Of a DNA stretch of 64,000 nucleotides, positions 48,115 to 56,763 are shown one piece after another. Each line of letters starts with the position of its first letter. Position 1 is the stretch's first letter. Both the position numbers and the translations under genes were made by a program. The notes beneath the pieces were generated by a model. The model was not told the DNA's origin and did no database searches. It saw only the letters and a list, made by a program, of their open reading frames with translations. The stretch spans positions 124,001 through 188,000 of the forward strand of contig PDLQ01000003.1 in the NCBI GenBank assembly GCA_002591745.1, given 5' to 3'. Source of the stretch: Lewinellaceae bacterium SD302 (GTDB lineage Bacteria > Bacteroidota > Bacteroidia > Chitinophagales > Saprospiraceae).

Positions 48115-49233
48115 ATTGAGGTAGGGGCGGAAGGCGAAGATGCGGTTGCGTTGCTGGCCGGTCACTTCTTGGATGATGCCCAATTGCTCCAATTCGGTAA
48201 TCAAATTACCGGCTGCTTTAAATTTGAGCTGTAGTAAGTCCGCAGTAGCATTTACGTCGATCACTGGATTTTCGTACAGGCGGGCAACCAGCCTCTGTGC
48301 ATTTGCGTAACGTCTTCCGGTTTGAGCCAGTTTATCGTTGACCTTCTCCTTGAGTCTCACTACGGAACTGAGCGTTTTTACTCCGTCCTCACTTACCTCC
48401 GCAATACCGCGTAAGAAATAGAGTAGCCAGCCCCGTAAATCGTTCTCCGTTCTCACGCGATTCAGACGGTCATAATACTCACTACGGTTGCGCTCAATGA
48501 AATCAGAGAGGTAGAGTACCGGGTAGCGTAAATAACCAGCATCAATCATTTGTAAAGTGATGAGTAGTCGGCCTGTTCTACCGTTACCATCCAGAAAAGG
48601 GTGAATCGTCTCGAACTGGTAGTGGGTAATGCCGATACGGATCAATTCCGAAACGTGAATGCTTCGGTTGTGAATGAACTTCTCAATATCGCCAATCAAG
48701 TCACCTACAACGTTGAATGGAGGTGGTACGAAACGGGCTTGTTGAATGGTGGCCCCGCCAATCCAATTTTGGCTGCGGCGGAACTCTCCGGGCTGCTTGA
48801 AATTTCCGCGTACGCCATCCAATAGAATTTTGTGGGTGTTGCGAATCAGCCGACTGGACAACGGAAGTTCACCCAGGGAACCGATGGCGAAATTCATCGC
48901 GTCGATGTAGTTGCGGACTTCTTTCCAATCGTCACGCAGCTCTGGTTTTACTTCGGTGACGGGAAGAAAAGCTTCCTCAATATTCGTCTTGGTACCTTCA
49001 ATTTTAGAAGAGGTCGTAGCCTCCTTCGCAATGTGCAAGTTGATGAAACTATCAATGCTGGGTACCAGGCCGGCGAAAGCATCCAGAGCGCCTAGTTTTC
49101 GGTTTGCCAGCGCAAGGGCACTTTCGAGTTCTGCGTCCGCTAGTGTCCAATCATGGTTAATGGAATGAGGGACGAAAGCTTGGTAGTGCCCCTGTGGCGC
49201 ATAGTAGCCAGCTTTGAAGTCTTTTACGTGCAT
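48103..49233 (-). CDS. Fic-family protein with N-terminal inhibitory motif and C-terminal winged helix
   Basis: 376 residues. Fic proteins transfer AMP or other groups from a nucleotide to hydroxyls on target proteins. The catalytic loop HPFLDGNGRTGR (211-222) is complete. SSKIEG (75-80) fits the inhibitory alpha-helix [S/T]xxxE[G/N] located N-terminally, so this is a class II, self-inhibited form. The last 70 residues (QRLVARLYENPVIDVNATADLLQLKFKAAGNLITELEQLGIIQEV) look like a winged helix. No separate antitoxin is adjacent, as expected for class II. Three palindromes upstream (49265-49404) may be operators for its own DNA-binding domain. Substrate unknown. Confidence 0.92.
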   Translation of the reverse strand: MHVKDFKAGYYAPQGHYQAFVPHSINHDWTLADAELESALALANRKLGALDAFAGLVPSIDSFINLHIAKEATTSSKIEGTKTNIEEAFLPVTEVKPELRDDWKEVRNYIDAMNFAIGSLGELPLSSRLIRNTHKILLDGVRGNFKQPGEFRRSQNWIGGATIQQARFVPPPFNVVGDLIGDIEKFIHNRSIHVSELIRIGITHYQFETIHPFLDGNGRTGRLLITLQMIDAGYLRYPVLYLSDFIERNRSEYYDRLNRVRTENDLRGWLLYFLRGIAEVSEDGVKTLSSVVRLKEKVNDKLAQTGRRYANAQRLVARLYENPVIDVNATADLLQLKFKAAGNLITELEQLGIIQEVTGQQRNRIFAFRPYLNLFR

Positions 49234-49264
49234 AATGGAAAATAAGTTTACAAAGGCAATGTTA

Positions 49265-49295
49265 TATTTTCTTTTAATACACCTAAAAGAAAATA
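49265..49295 (-). promoter_or_regulatory. AT-rich palindrome near the fic start
   Basis: TATTTTCTTTTA (49265-49276) and TAAAAGAAAATA (49284-49295) are perfect complements separated by 7 bases, centred 47 bases upstream of the fic ATG. A weak -7-like box (TGCCTTTG, minus strand 49258-49251) lies between it and the gene, so a bound protein would block the promoter. No T-tract pattern suggests a terminator. Confidence 0.6.
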
Positions 49296-49340
49296 AGTTT
49301 CGTTTTTGCTGCTGCTATTTTCCGTTTAACCTAATTTAAA

Positions 49341-49404
49341 AACCAAAATTCACATATTTTGGTTCTTATTTACCACTAAGAACCAAAATCGCCACTTTTT
49401 GGTT
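49341..49404. promoter_or_regulatory. Two identical palindromic sites 40 bp apart upstream of fic
   Basis: AACCAAAA-N8-TTTTGGTT occurs at 49341-49364 and again at 49381-49404. Arms and spacer length are identical and the spacer sequences differ. Start-to-start distance is exactly 40 bases, so both sites face the same side of the helix. They lie between the convergent-facing end of the aminotransferase gene and the fic promoter region. They are best read as paired operators. Confidence 0.65.
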
Positions 49405-49426
49405 TTAACGGCTTCCTTAAAACCAC

Positions 49427-49459
49427 GAAGCCCCCGGAAACTAAGTTTCCGGGGGCTTC
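49427..49459 (-). terminator. Terminator hairpin of the alpha-oxoamine synthase gene
   Basis: GAAGCCCCCGGAAAC (49427-49441) and GTTTCCGGGGGCTTC (49445-49459) form a perfect 15-base stem with a 3-base loop, 25 bases after the minus-strand stop at 49484. On the minus strand it is followed by GTGGTTTT, a short T-run, so termination is likely. Confidence 0.8.
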
Positions 49460-49483
49460 TATCGTCTCGCAGGGCGAGATTGT

Positions 49484-50740
49484 CTATTTATCGGTCATCG
49501 TTTTCCCGACTTCCAGGTAAGTGCCGTCTTCCAGGCTCTTGCGGCAGGCCGCGAAGGCATCCAGGGTCTGCTTGATGTCCGCTTCGGTATGGCTGGCCGT
49601 AGGGATCATCCGGAGTAGGATAGTACCCTTTGGTACCATTGGAGGCAGTACCACCGAACAGAAGATACCGTGGGTTTCACGGATGTCTTTCACCAGGGCG
49701 CCGGCCTCACCGACGGTACCTTTCATGTAGACGGGCGTTACGCAAGCTTCCGGATTTCCGATATCGAAACCGAGGTCACGCAGGCCGTTTTGCAAGGCGT
49801 AAACGTTATCCCAAAGCTTCTTGCGCAGTTCCGCACCTTTTGGGCTGCGAACAATCTCAAGCCGTTTCAACGCACCTTTCACCATCGGCATACAAAGGCT
49901 CTTGGCGAAAAGCTGGCTACGGAGGTTATAGCGGAAGTAGTCCATCAGGAACTTATCTCCGGAGCAGAAAGCACCGAAGCCGGACATGGACTTGGCAAAA
50001 GTGGAGAAATAAACGTCTACTTCATCCATTACGCCCTGGGCCTCACAGGCACCAGCGCCGGTTTCTCCCATAGTACCGAAGCCGTGGGCGTCGTCTACCA
50101 ACAGGCGGAAGCCGTACTTCTCCTTGTGCTTCAGGATCTCTTTCATGATGCCTTGCTCTCCCTTCATCCCGAAGACACCTTCGGTGACGACCAGAATGCC
50201 GCTGTTCAGTTCATCGGCTTTGGCGCGAGCCTGCTCCATACGCACCAGGAAGTGATCGATGTCGTTATGCTTGAAGGCATACTTAGGGCCGGTGTGCATC
50301 CGGATACCGTCCATGATACAGGCGTGGTCATCGCGGTCATACACCACTACGTCGTGGCGGCCGAGCAGTACGTCCACGATGGACATGATGCCCTGGTAGC
50401 CGAAGTTCAGCAGTACGGCGGCTTCTTTCTGGGTATATTCGGCCAGTTGGCGCTCCAGTTCTTCGTGGGCATCGGTCTCACCACTCATGATCCGGGCACC
50501 CATCGGGTAGTGCATACCGTATTCAGCGGCAGCTTCGGCGTCGGCCTGCTGTACTTCTGGCAGGTGGTGAAGTCCCAGATAGCAGTTGATGTTCCAGACC
50601 ACTACTTCACGACCATTGAAACGCATCCGTGGTCCATTGGGGCCTTCCAGCTTCGGGAAAGCAAAGTAATTGTGGGCAACGTCCATGTACTGACCCAGCG
50701 GGCCCATGTGTTCTTGCACCTTATCGAAGATATCTTTCAT
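49484..50740 (-). CDS. Alpha-oxoamine synthase-family PLP enzyme, possibly serine palmitoyltransferase
   Basis: 418-residue fold-type I enzyme condensing an amino acid with an acyl-CoA. The PLP lysine is in TFAKSMSGFGAF. VTEGVFGMKGEQG and LLVDDAHGFGTMGETGAG are the conserved cofactor and substrate motifs, and NYLGL-like NCYLGLHHLPEV is at the N-terminus. The sequence resembles the Bacteroidota enzyme usually annotated as serine palmitoyltransferase or glycine C-acetyltransferase/KAS-like, which supplies sphingolipid precursors. Biotin-type 8-amino-7-oxononanoate synthase remains possible. It is a single gene ending in a terminator hairpin. Confidence 0.85.
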   Translation of the reverse strand: MKDIFDKVQEHMGPLGQYMDVAHNYFAFPKLEGPNGPRMRFNGREVVVWNINCYLGLHHLPEVQQADAEAAAEYGMHYPMGARIMSGETDAHEELERQLAEYTQKEAAVLLNFGYQGIMSIVDVLLGRHDVVVYDRDDHACIMDGIRMHTGPKYAFKHNDIDHFLVRMEQARAKADELNSGILVVTEGVFGMKGEQGIMKEILKHKEKYGFRLLVDDAHGFGTMGETGAGACEAQGVMDEVDVYFSTFAKSMSGFGAFCSGDKFLMDYFRYNLRSQLFAKSLCMPMVKGALKRLEIVRSPKGAELRKKLWDNVYALQNGLRDLGFDIGNPEACVTPVYMKGTVGEAGALVKDIRETHGIFCSVVLPPMVPKGTILLRMIPTASHTEADIKQTLDAFAACRKSLEDGTYLEVGKTMTDK

Positions 50741-51115
50741 TGTAGTTGCTTGGTTGCGGCCGCAAAGATAAGAGAAATTTATCTCCTTATAATCTTCCCA
50801 AAGCTGGGTATCCGGATAAGGCGCCAGGGACCGTGCCTACGTACCGGCAACATTTGCGAATCCGCATCATAATTTGATAAAGGTCATAATTAATAATGCC
50901 TGTTTTAGTCAATAATGCCAGAGATACCTGATCTATGGATAGATGGGTGATTGTGACTAACAAAGTAGCCATGTTGACCGGAATCTTGAGAGAATTTGCC
51001 TTGCGACGATCAGTAAAGTTACAGTAGCCAGGTCGTTGAAAGCCGTTCGTGAAAGTGACTCCAGCTACGCTTGAAAATCATTAGTACTTTGAGCAACAAT
51101 CAGCCAAAACTAAAA
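50741..51115. other. Intergenic region with motif copies between the oxoamine synthase gene and ldcA
   Basis: Holds an altered motif A, CAAAGTAGCCATG at 50961-50973, and a module resembling the reverse of motif B/A at 51001-51030 (GCGACGATCAGTAAAGTTAC, then AGTAGCC). It must contain both divergent promoters. I see no strong TAnnTTTG and no gene. Confidence 0.5.
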
Positions 51116-52231
51116 ATGACCGAACCGACTTTAAAAAAAGTGCATTCTTCCTCCCGCCGTCATCACCTCAAAAAGCTCTTTATGCTGGGTTTACCCACTC
51201 TGCTCGGTTGCGGAGCCGCGAATGTAAGCGCCCGCCCGGATGCCGGGAAGAACTCAGGCTTCTCAACCAGCATTGCTACTTTGAAGCCAAAAAAACTACA
51301 GCCCGGCGATAAAATCCGCTTGGTCGCTCCCGGTGGACCGGTAACCGAAGCGAAGATCAAAGACTCCTACACGAACCTGGAAAAGCTAGGATTGGTGATC
51401 ACCGAAGGAGCAAATATTCGTGAAAAGCGAGGTCAACATGCCGGCACCGACGCTCAACGACTGGCCGACCTCCACGCCGCCTTCGCCGACCAGGAAGTAA
51501 AAGCCATCTGGGCGATCCGGGGTGGCGACGGCGGTTCCCGATTACTGGCTCAACTAGACTATGAGCTGATCCGTAAGAATCCTAAAATTTTGATCGGCTT
51601 CAGTGACATTACGGCCCTGCTGCAGGCGATTAGGGTCAAAACCGGGCTGGTCGGCTTTCACGGGCCCGTCGCTTACTGGCCTTTGGACGCCATGAATTTG
51701 CCGAGTTTGCGCACGACCCTCTTTGAGCCCCCTCAAACAAAGGGCTTTCGTTATCCGCCCGGCTTGGCGACCAAGATACTCGTTGCCGGACGTAGTAGTG
51801 GTCCGCTTGCGGGTGGCAACCTGAGTATTCTCACTGCTCTGGCCGGCACTGAATATGCCCTGGATTGCCGGGACAAACTCATTTTCATCGAGGATGTCGG
51901 CGAAGCCCCGCGGCGGATCGACCGAATGCTGACCACTCTACTCGATGCCACCGGCGGCCGTAGCTTACGTAATGCCAAAGGTATCATCCTGGGCGAATTT
52001 TTAGACTGTGACTGCGAGCGAAACCCGGCCGATCCGGAAAATTGTGCCGGTAATTCCATGACTTTGCCCCAGGTCTTGGCTGATCGGCTCGCTGGTCTGG
52101 GCATCCCGGTGGTGACCGACTTCCCCTTCGGCCACGATGCGAACATGATCACCTTTCCCGTCGGGGTATCCGCCACCCTGGACGCCGGGGCGATGACCGT
52201 AACTTTAGAGGAGGCAGCTACACTTGTCTAG
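51116..52231 (+). CDS. ldcA: Murein tetrapeptide (LD-) carboxypeptidase, S66 family, with Tat-like lipoprotein signal
   Basis: Serine peptidase that removes the terminal D-Ala from murein tetrapeptides. The catalytic domain begins at LQPGDKIRLVAPGGPV. Ser is in GFSDITALLQ, Glu in IFIEDVGEAPRRIDRML and His in FGHDANM. The N-terminus from ATG 51116 has a twin-arginine-type pattern SRRHHLKKLFMLGLPTLLGC, whose LLGC is also a possible lipobox, so export to the periplasm is likely. The frame is open back to 51071. An exact motif A copy lies in frame at 51271-51283 (SIATLKP), just where the family domain begins. About 371 residues. Confidence 0.92.
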   Translation: MTEPTLKKVHSSSRRHHLKKLFMLGLPTLLGCGAANVSARPDAGKNSGFSTSIATLKPKKLQPGDKIRLVAPGGPVTEAKIKDSYTNLEKLGLVITEGANIREKRGQHAGTDAQRLADLHAAFADQEVKAIWAIRGGDGGSRLLAQLDYELIRKNPKILIGFSDITALLQAIRVKTGLVGFHGPVAYWPLDAMNLPSLRTTLFEPPQTKGFRYPPGLATKILVAGRSSGPLAGGNLSILTALAGTEYALDCRDKLIFIEDVGEAPRRIDRMLTTLLDATGGRSLRNAKGIILGEFLDCDCERNPADPENCAGNSMTLPQVLADRLAGLGIPVVTDFPFGHDANMITFPVGVSATLDAGAMTVTLEEAATLV

Positions 52232-52254
52232 CGCCTAATAAAGGCGTACCTTTG
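52224..52254 (+). promoter_or_regulatory. Promoter of the SulP transporter gene
   Basis: TTG (52224-52226), then 20 bases, then TACCTTTG (52247-52254): an exact match to the Bacteroidota -33/-7 pattern with good spacing. It overlaps the end of ldcA and lies 56 bases before the ATG at 52310. Confidence 0.7.
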
Positions 52255-52309
52255 CGGCCTTTTACGAACGGCAACTCATTCATTCACCGTTCTTTAGCCC
52301 CGATTTCCA

Positions 52310-53830
52310 ATGGAAAAGATTATCAACTTATTCGACTTCTCCCAGAAAGTTGACTACAAGACCGAAGTACTATCCGGCCTCACGGTGGCATTAGCCCTTA
52401 TTCCCGAGGCCGTGGCTTTCGCCATCATTGCCGGGCTTTCCCCGTTGATTGGTCTGTATGCAGCATTTGTGATGGGACTGGTGACCTCCATAATCGGTGG
52501 ACGGCCGGGCATGATTTCCGGGGCCACCGGAGCAGTAGCCGTTGTGATCGTCAGCCTGGCGGCCAGCCACGGGCCGGAGTATATTTTTGCTTGCGTGATC
52601 CTGGCCGGTATGTTCCAGGTAGCGGCCGGGCTGTTTCGCCTGGGTAAGTTGATGCGACTGGTACCTCACCCCGTAGTTTTTGGCTTCGTCAACGGCCTGG
52701 CCATTGTCATTTTCATGGCTCAGTTGGTACAGTTTAAAGATGGTAACGGCAACTGGCTGCAGGGTGCGCCCATGTACACTATGCTGGCACTGGTGGGCCT
52801 CGTGATGCTGATCATGTGGGGATTGCCAAAACTGACCAAAGCCGTTCCTTCAGGATTGGCGAGTATTATTGTAGTGGTGGCTATCGTGTACTTTTTCAAC
52901 ATCGATACCAAGACGGTGGGAGATATTGCATCGATCAAGGGTGGTTTCCCCTGGCCCTCGATTCCGGAAATCCCTTTCACCTGGGAGGCATTTAAGATCA
53001 TTTTACCTTATTCGCTGATCGTAGCCGGGGTAGGCCTGATCGAGAGCTTGCTGACCCTGAACATCATCGACGAGATTACCGAAACCCGTGGTAGCGGTAA
53101 CCGCGAAGCTGTCGCTCAGGGTACGGCAAACATCCTGAGCGGTTTTACCGGAGGTATGGGCGGTTGCGCGATGATCGGCCAGAGTCTGATCAACATTAGT
53201 TCCGGCGCACGGGCTCGGCTTTCGGGCATCGTGGCCTCCGTGATGCTGCTGGTCTTCATCATGTTTGGAGCCGAGTACATCGAGCAGATGCCCATGGCAG
53301 CACTTACTGGCATCATGATTATGGTGGCCATCGGCACTTTTGAATGGGCCAGTCTGCGTACCTTCAACAAGATGCCCGGCTGGGACATTTTCGTATTGGT
53401 GCTGGTGACACTATTGACCGTTTTCCTCGACCTGGCCCTGGCCGTACTGGCCGGTGTAATCGTAGCCGCACTCGTGTTTGCTTACCAGAACGCGAAACGA
53501 ATTCGCGCCCGCAAACGGGTAGACGAAGATGGAGTAAAGCACTACGAAATTTACGGCCCGCTATTCTTCGGTTCCGTCACCGTCTTCAACGAGAAGTTCG
53601 ATGTATTGAACGACCCTAAGGAAGTAGTAATTGATTTTGAAGAAAGCCGGATTGTGGACATGTCGGCCATTGAAGCCGTCAACAAGATCACGGAGCGTTA
53701 CGCAAAAGTGGGCAAGAAAGTCCACCTGAAGCACCTGAGCAAAGACTGCCGCCGCTTACTGGACAAAGCCGACGCCATCATCGAGGTGAACGTACTGGAA
53801 GATCCACGGTATAAAGTAGTGGTGGACTAA
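52310..53830 (+). CDS. SulP-family inorganic anion transporter with STAS domain
   Basis: 506 residues. Membrane domain of about 11-14 helices with the SulP opening (VDYKTEVLSGLTVALALIPEAVAFAIIAGLSPLIGLYAAFVMG) and GATGAVAVVIVSL. A C-terminal STAS domain follows (VVIDFEESRIVDMSAIEAVNKITERYAK). SulP transporters move sulfate, bicarbonate or related anions, often with Na+ or H+. The window also encodes a beta-carbonic anhydrase 10 kb away, but they are not linked and the substrate is not clear. Good promoter at 52224-52254. Convergent with the pentapeptide gene (4-base overlap). Confidence 0.94.
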   Translation: MEKIINLFDFSQKVDYKTEVLSGLTVALALIPEAVAFAIIAGLSPLIGLYAAFVMGLVTSIIGGRPGMISGATGAVAVVIVSLAASHGPEYIFACVILAGMFQVAAGLFRLGKLMRLVPHPVVFGFVNGLAIVIFMAQLVQFKDGNGNWLQGAPMYTMLALVGLVMLIMWGLPKLTKAVPSGLASIIVVVAIVYFFNIDTKTVGDIASIKGGFPWPSIPEIPFTWEAFKIILPYSLIVAGVGLIESLLTLNIIDEITETRGSGNREAVAQGTANILSGFTGGMGGCAMIGQSLINISSGARARLSGIVASVMLLVFIMFGAEYIEQMPMAALTGIMIMVAIGTFEWASLRTFNKMPGWDIFVLVLVTLLTVFLDLALAVLAGVIVAALVFAYQNAKRIRARKRVDEDGVKHYEIYGPLFFGSVTVFNEKFDVLNDPKEVVIDFEESRIVDMSAIEAVNKITERYAKVGKKVHLKHLSKDCRRLLDKADAIIEVNVLEDPRYKVVVD

Positions 53831-54390
53831 CTGACCCGCAACCGGTGCTTTCTTAGTAAACCCGGCAGGTTATGAATATCGATCTTCGCACCGGCAAGCC
53901 GGGTTTGTTCGGGATCGATGTCTAAATTCGTGGCATTTCTGAGATCAGCTTTGCGTAAATCGCTGCGCCCGAAACTTGCCCTTTCGAGGTTGCAACCGCT
54001 TAGGTCCGCTTCCCGTAGATCGGCTGCGGAGAAGTCCGCCTCTACCAGTACGCTGGAACCGAAGTCAGTTTTGGCCAGTTGTAATCCGGCGAAGCTGACC
54101 AATTCCAGCCGACATTCACTGAAAGCGATTGAAAGCAGAAAAGTACTGATCTGGCTTAGGTCTGCCCCTACCAGTTTACAGCGGGTAAAGGTCACTTCCT
54201 GGAGTCCGGTTCCACCCAGCACGGCGTTACTCAGGTCGCAATCTTTAAAATGGCATTCGATGAATTTCACATTGGAAAGCTGGCCGCCGCTGAGGTTGCA
54301 GCCAATGAAATTACACAACTCGTAAGTGCCTTGGAGTTGTGGGTTATGGGTGAAATCTTTTCCCAGATACTCTTCTTCGTAGTGTTTCAT
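53827..54390 (-). CDS. Pentapeptide-repeat protein
   Basis: About 187 residues from ATG 54390. Consecutive A(D/N)LXX-type repeats fill most of the protein (CNFIGCNLSGGQLSNVKFIECHFKDCDLSNAVLGG, ADFSAADLREADLSGCNLERASFGRSDLRKADLRNATNL), which build a right-handed beta-helix. Qnr-like proteins of this shape protect gyrase in some bacteria, but this fold is also used for unrelated purposes, so function is open. The TPR lipoprotein gene ends 4 bases upstream on the same strand. Confidence 0.88.
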   Translation of the reverse strand: MKHYEEEYLGKDFTHNPQLQGTYELCNFIGCNLSGGQLSNVKFIECHFKDCDLSNAVLGGTGLQEVTFTRCKLVGADLSQISTFLLSIAFSECRLELVSFAGLQLAKTDFGSSVLVEADFSAADLREADLSGCNLERASFGRSDLRKADLRNATNLDIDPEQTRLAGAKIDIHNLPGLLRKHRLRVS

Positions 54391-54394
54391 TTGC

Positions 54395-55429
54395 TTATCC
54401 ACTAACCCTGGCCAGTCCTTCCTGAGCCAACACATAATCCGGAGCGAAGCGTAAGGCTGTTTCGTAGTTCCGCTGGGCTTCGCTGAAATTGCCGAGTACC
54501 TCCTGAGCGTAACCGAGGAAGAAATGTCCCCGTATGTGTAGTGGGTCGTTCTTTACCGTGATCTGGAATTCTTCCCGGGCTTTTTCTACTTCTTCGAGTT
54601 CCATAAATAGTAATCCGGCGTTGAAATGGCCGGTTACGTACTGGCGATCCAATCGGGTCGTTTTCTGGTAGAGTTCGATAGCTTTGCGCAGTTCTCCCTG
54701 GTCCCGCAGAAAATCTGCTTTGGCGTGTACGGCGGCGATGTCACTGGTATCGATACTCAGAGCGGTATCAAAAAAGCGTTCGGCGATATCCGTACCAATA
54801 CTGGCGTGGAGTTTGCCGAGGATGATCCAACCGTCGATCAGGTCAGGATCGATCTCTACGGCTTCCTGGGTGGCGTTGATGGCTCGGGCGGTATCTCCGG
54901 ACTCTGCAAAGGTCTGTCCCAGCAGCAGGTAAGCATCCGGATTACGGGGGTCCAATCTGACGACCTCGTTGATAGTAGCCAGGGCGTCTTCTCTTTGTTC
55001 CAGCGTAAGTTCTACTTCCGCTTGGGTGAGCAAACTCTCAATGTTGTCCGGATCGAGGGAAACGGCCCGTTTAATGGTTTTCAGGGCGAGCCGGGATTGG
55101 AAGTAGTCCAGGTAGACATCCGTCAGTAAATAGTGGTAATCGATATTGGTGCTATCCAGGACGATGGCATTACGCAAATCGAATATGGCGTTGTCGTAGT
55201 TGTTCTTATCGTACCACATCTGCGCCCGGCTGGCGTAGAGATCGGCTCGTTCTGGTTCCGCCTCAATAGCCTCCGAAACCCGTTCCAGGCCGGGGTCGCT
55301 CTTGATACCGGGAAGTTCTTTCCTGGGCTTTTCGGTGGTTTCGGGGGTAGAAGATTCATTTCCACAACCGACCCAGGCTAACAGAGAAAAACACAGCAAG
55401 AAGACACTAAAAACAGAGGGTATACGCAT
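54395..55429 (-). CDS. TPR lipoprotein
   Basis: 344 residues from ATG 55429. Lipoprotein signal (SVFSVFLLCFSLLAWVGC), Thr/Glu/Pro linker, then about eight TPR units (YLLTDVYLDYFQSRLALKTIKRAVSLDPDNIESLLTQAEVELTLEQREDALATI...). It probably scaffolds an envelope complex. An in-frame ATG at 55696 would add a non-conserved stretch, and the signal peptide fixes the start. It is divergent from ftcD and followed 4 bases later by the pentapeptide gene, so they may be co-transcribed. Confidence 0.86.
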   Translation of the reverse strand: MRIPSVFSVFLLCFSLLAWVGCGNESSTPETTEKPRKELPGIKSDPGLERVSEAIEAEPERADLYASRAQMWYDKNNYDNAIFDLRNAIVLDSTNIDYHYLLTDVYLDYFQSRLALKTIKRAVSLDPDNIESLLTQAEVELTLEQREDALATINEVVRLDPRNPDAYLLLGQTFAESGDTARAINATQEAVEIDPDLIDGWIILGKLHASIGTDIAERFFDTALSIDTSDIAAVHAKADFLRDQGELRKAIELYQKTTRLDRQYVTGHFNAGLLFMELEEVEKAREEFQITVKNDPLHIRGHFFLGYAQEVLGNFSEAQRNYETALRFAPDYVLAQEGLARVSG

Positions 55430-55607
55430 CGCGATAAATTTTTTGACCACTAAAGCCTTAAAACACAAAGTTGAAGCAGCAAGCGAACAGGAATAGCACG
55501 GAAAAACTTCACTTGTGATACCTTGCGTAAGGTATTGCCCCGGTGGGTTTACTGCCCGCAAAGCTAAGGCACGCTTCAATAACGCTAACTTTATTACCAA
55601 AATTCTT

Positions 55608-56600
55608 ATGTCAATAACCGGACCGATCGTAGAATGCGTAGCCAACGTCAGTGAAGGCAGACGCAAGGAAGAGTTAGAAGCCCTGGCCGAGGCCATCCGC
55701 TCGGTGCAACAAGTGAAACTACTGCACGTAGATCCCGGTTACGATGCCAATCGCACCGTCTTTACTTTCGCCGGTGAGGGTGAGGCCGTGCTGGAAGCTG
55801 CTTTTCAGCTTTTCGCCCGATCGGTAGAGTTGATCGATATGCGGCATCACCAGGGCAACCACCCACGCATGGGCGCGGTAGACGTTTGTCCCTTCGTGCC
55901 CTTGGCCGGAGCCGACCTTGACTACTGTGCTGAACTAGCTCGCCGTCTTGGCCGACGGGTGTGGGAAGCCTTTGCCATGCCGGTCTACCTCTACGAAGCT
56001 GCGGCTACGGCCCCTCACCGTCGCAACCTCGCCGAAGTTCGCCGGGGAGAATACGAAGGTTTGGCGATTAAGATGCAGCAAGCCGAGTGGCTGGTAGATT
56101 ACGGCACCAAAAGCTGGAATCCTGGAACCGGCACAGCCATCATCGGTGCCCGTCCTTTCCTGATTGCCTGGAACATCAACCTGTCTACCTCAGAGGTAAG
56201 CATTGCGAAAGAAATTGCCGCCCGACTCCGAGGAAGCGGGCGAATGGTGACCGATTCAAGAGGCAATAAACAACGGGTTGCCGGTGAATTTCCGGGACTG
56301 AAAGCCATTGGCTGGGAACTGGAAAAACACGGTATCTGTCAAGTGAGCACCAATGTAGTCGATCCGGAAACAACCAGCCTATTCGCTGTCTTCGAGCGCT
56401 GCCGTGAACTGGCCGTGGAATACGGGACGAGCGTCACCGGCTCTGAACTCATTGGCTTGGTACCGGAGCGTTATTTACTGCCACCGGGAGATTTTGATTC
56501 TCGTGACCAGGCAATGAAGACTGCGGTCAGCTTACTTGGCCTGGATGATTTAGAGACCTTCAATTGGCAGGAAAGGGTCCTGGAGGAACGGCTGAAATAA
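55608..56600 (+). CDS. ftcD: Glutamate formimidoyltransferase
   Basis: Transfers the formimino group from formiminoglutamate to tetrahydrofolate in histidine degradation. The family start IVECVANVSEGRR is at ATG 55608. MRHHQGNHPRMGAVDVCPFVPL, VYLYEAAATAPHRRNLAEVRRGEYEGL and TAIIGARPFLIAWNINL are conserved. About 330 residues, the transferase domain alone, without the cyclodeaminase half of the animal enzyme. hutH, hutU and hutI are not in the window. Confidence 0.93.
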   Translation: MSITGPIVECVANVSEGRRKEELEALAEAIRSVQQVKLLHVDPGYDANRTVFTFAGEGEAVLEAAFQLFARSVELIDMRHHQGNHPRMGAVDVCPFVPLAGADLDYCAELARRLGRRVWEAFAMPVYLYEAAATAPHRRNLAEVRRGEYEGLAIKMQQAEWLVDYGTKSWNPGTGTAIIGARPFLIAWNINLSTSEVSIAKEIAARLRGSGRMVTDSRGNKQRVAGEFPGLKAIGWELEKHGICQVSTNVVDPETTSLFAVFERCRELAVEYGTSVTGSELIGLVPERYLLPPGDFDSRDQAMKTAVSLLGLDDLETFNWQERVLEERLK

Positions 56601-56763
56601 AACAGACCGCAAGAAAATCATAAGCCCATTGGGTGATCAGTTAAAGAGCGTTAAACGGGACTGAATAGTTGTTAAAACGAAGTTAGAAACGACCCGATCA
56701 TTTGTCTTTTAGTGACGAATGGGTCTATCCTTGATGTATCGTATAACCCATTATTCATTCATC

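Noticed and set aside
48103-49233. Fic-antitoxin pair
   Set aside because: No separate antitoxin gene. The inhibitory motif is inside the protein, which is class II, so it is not a classical toxin module.
49670-50872. 400-codon open frame opposite the alpha-oxoamine synthase
   Set aside because: Antisense to a gene with full catalytic motifs; no domain is recognisable.
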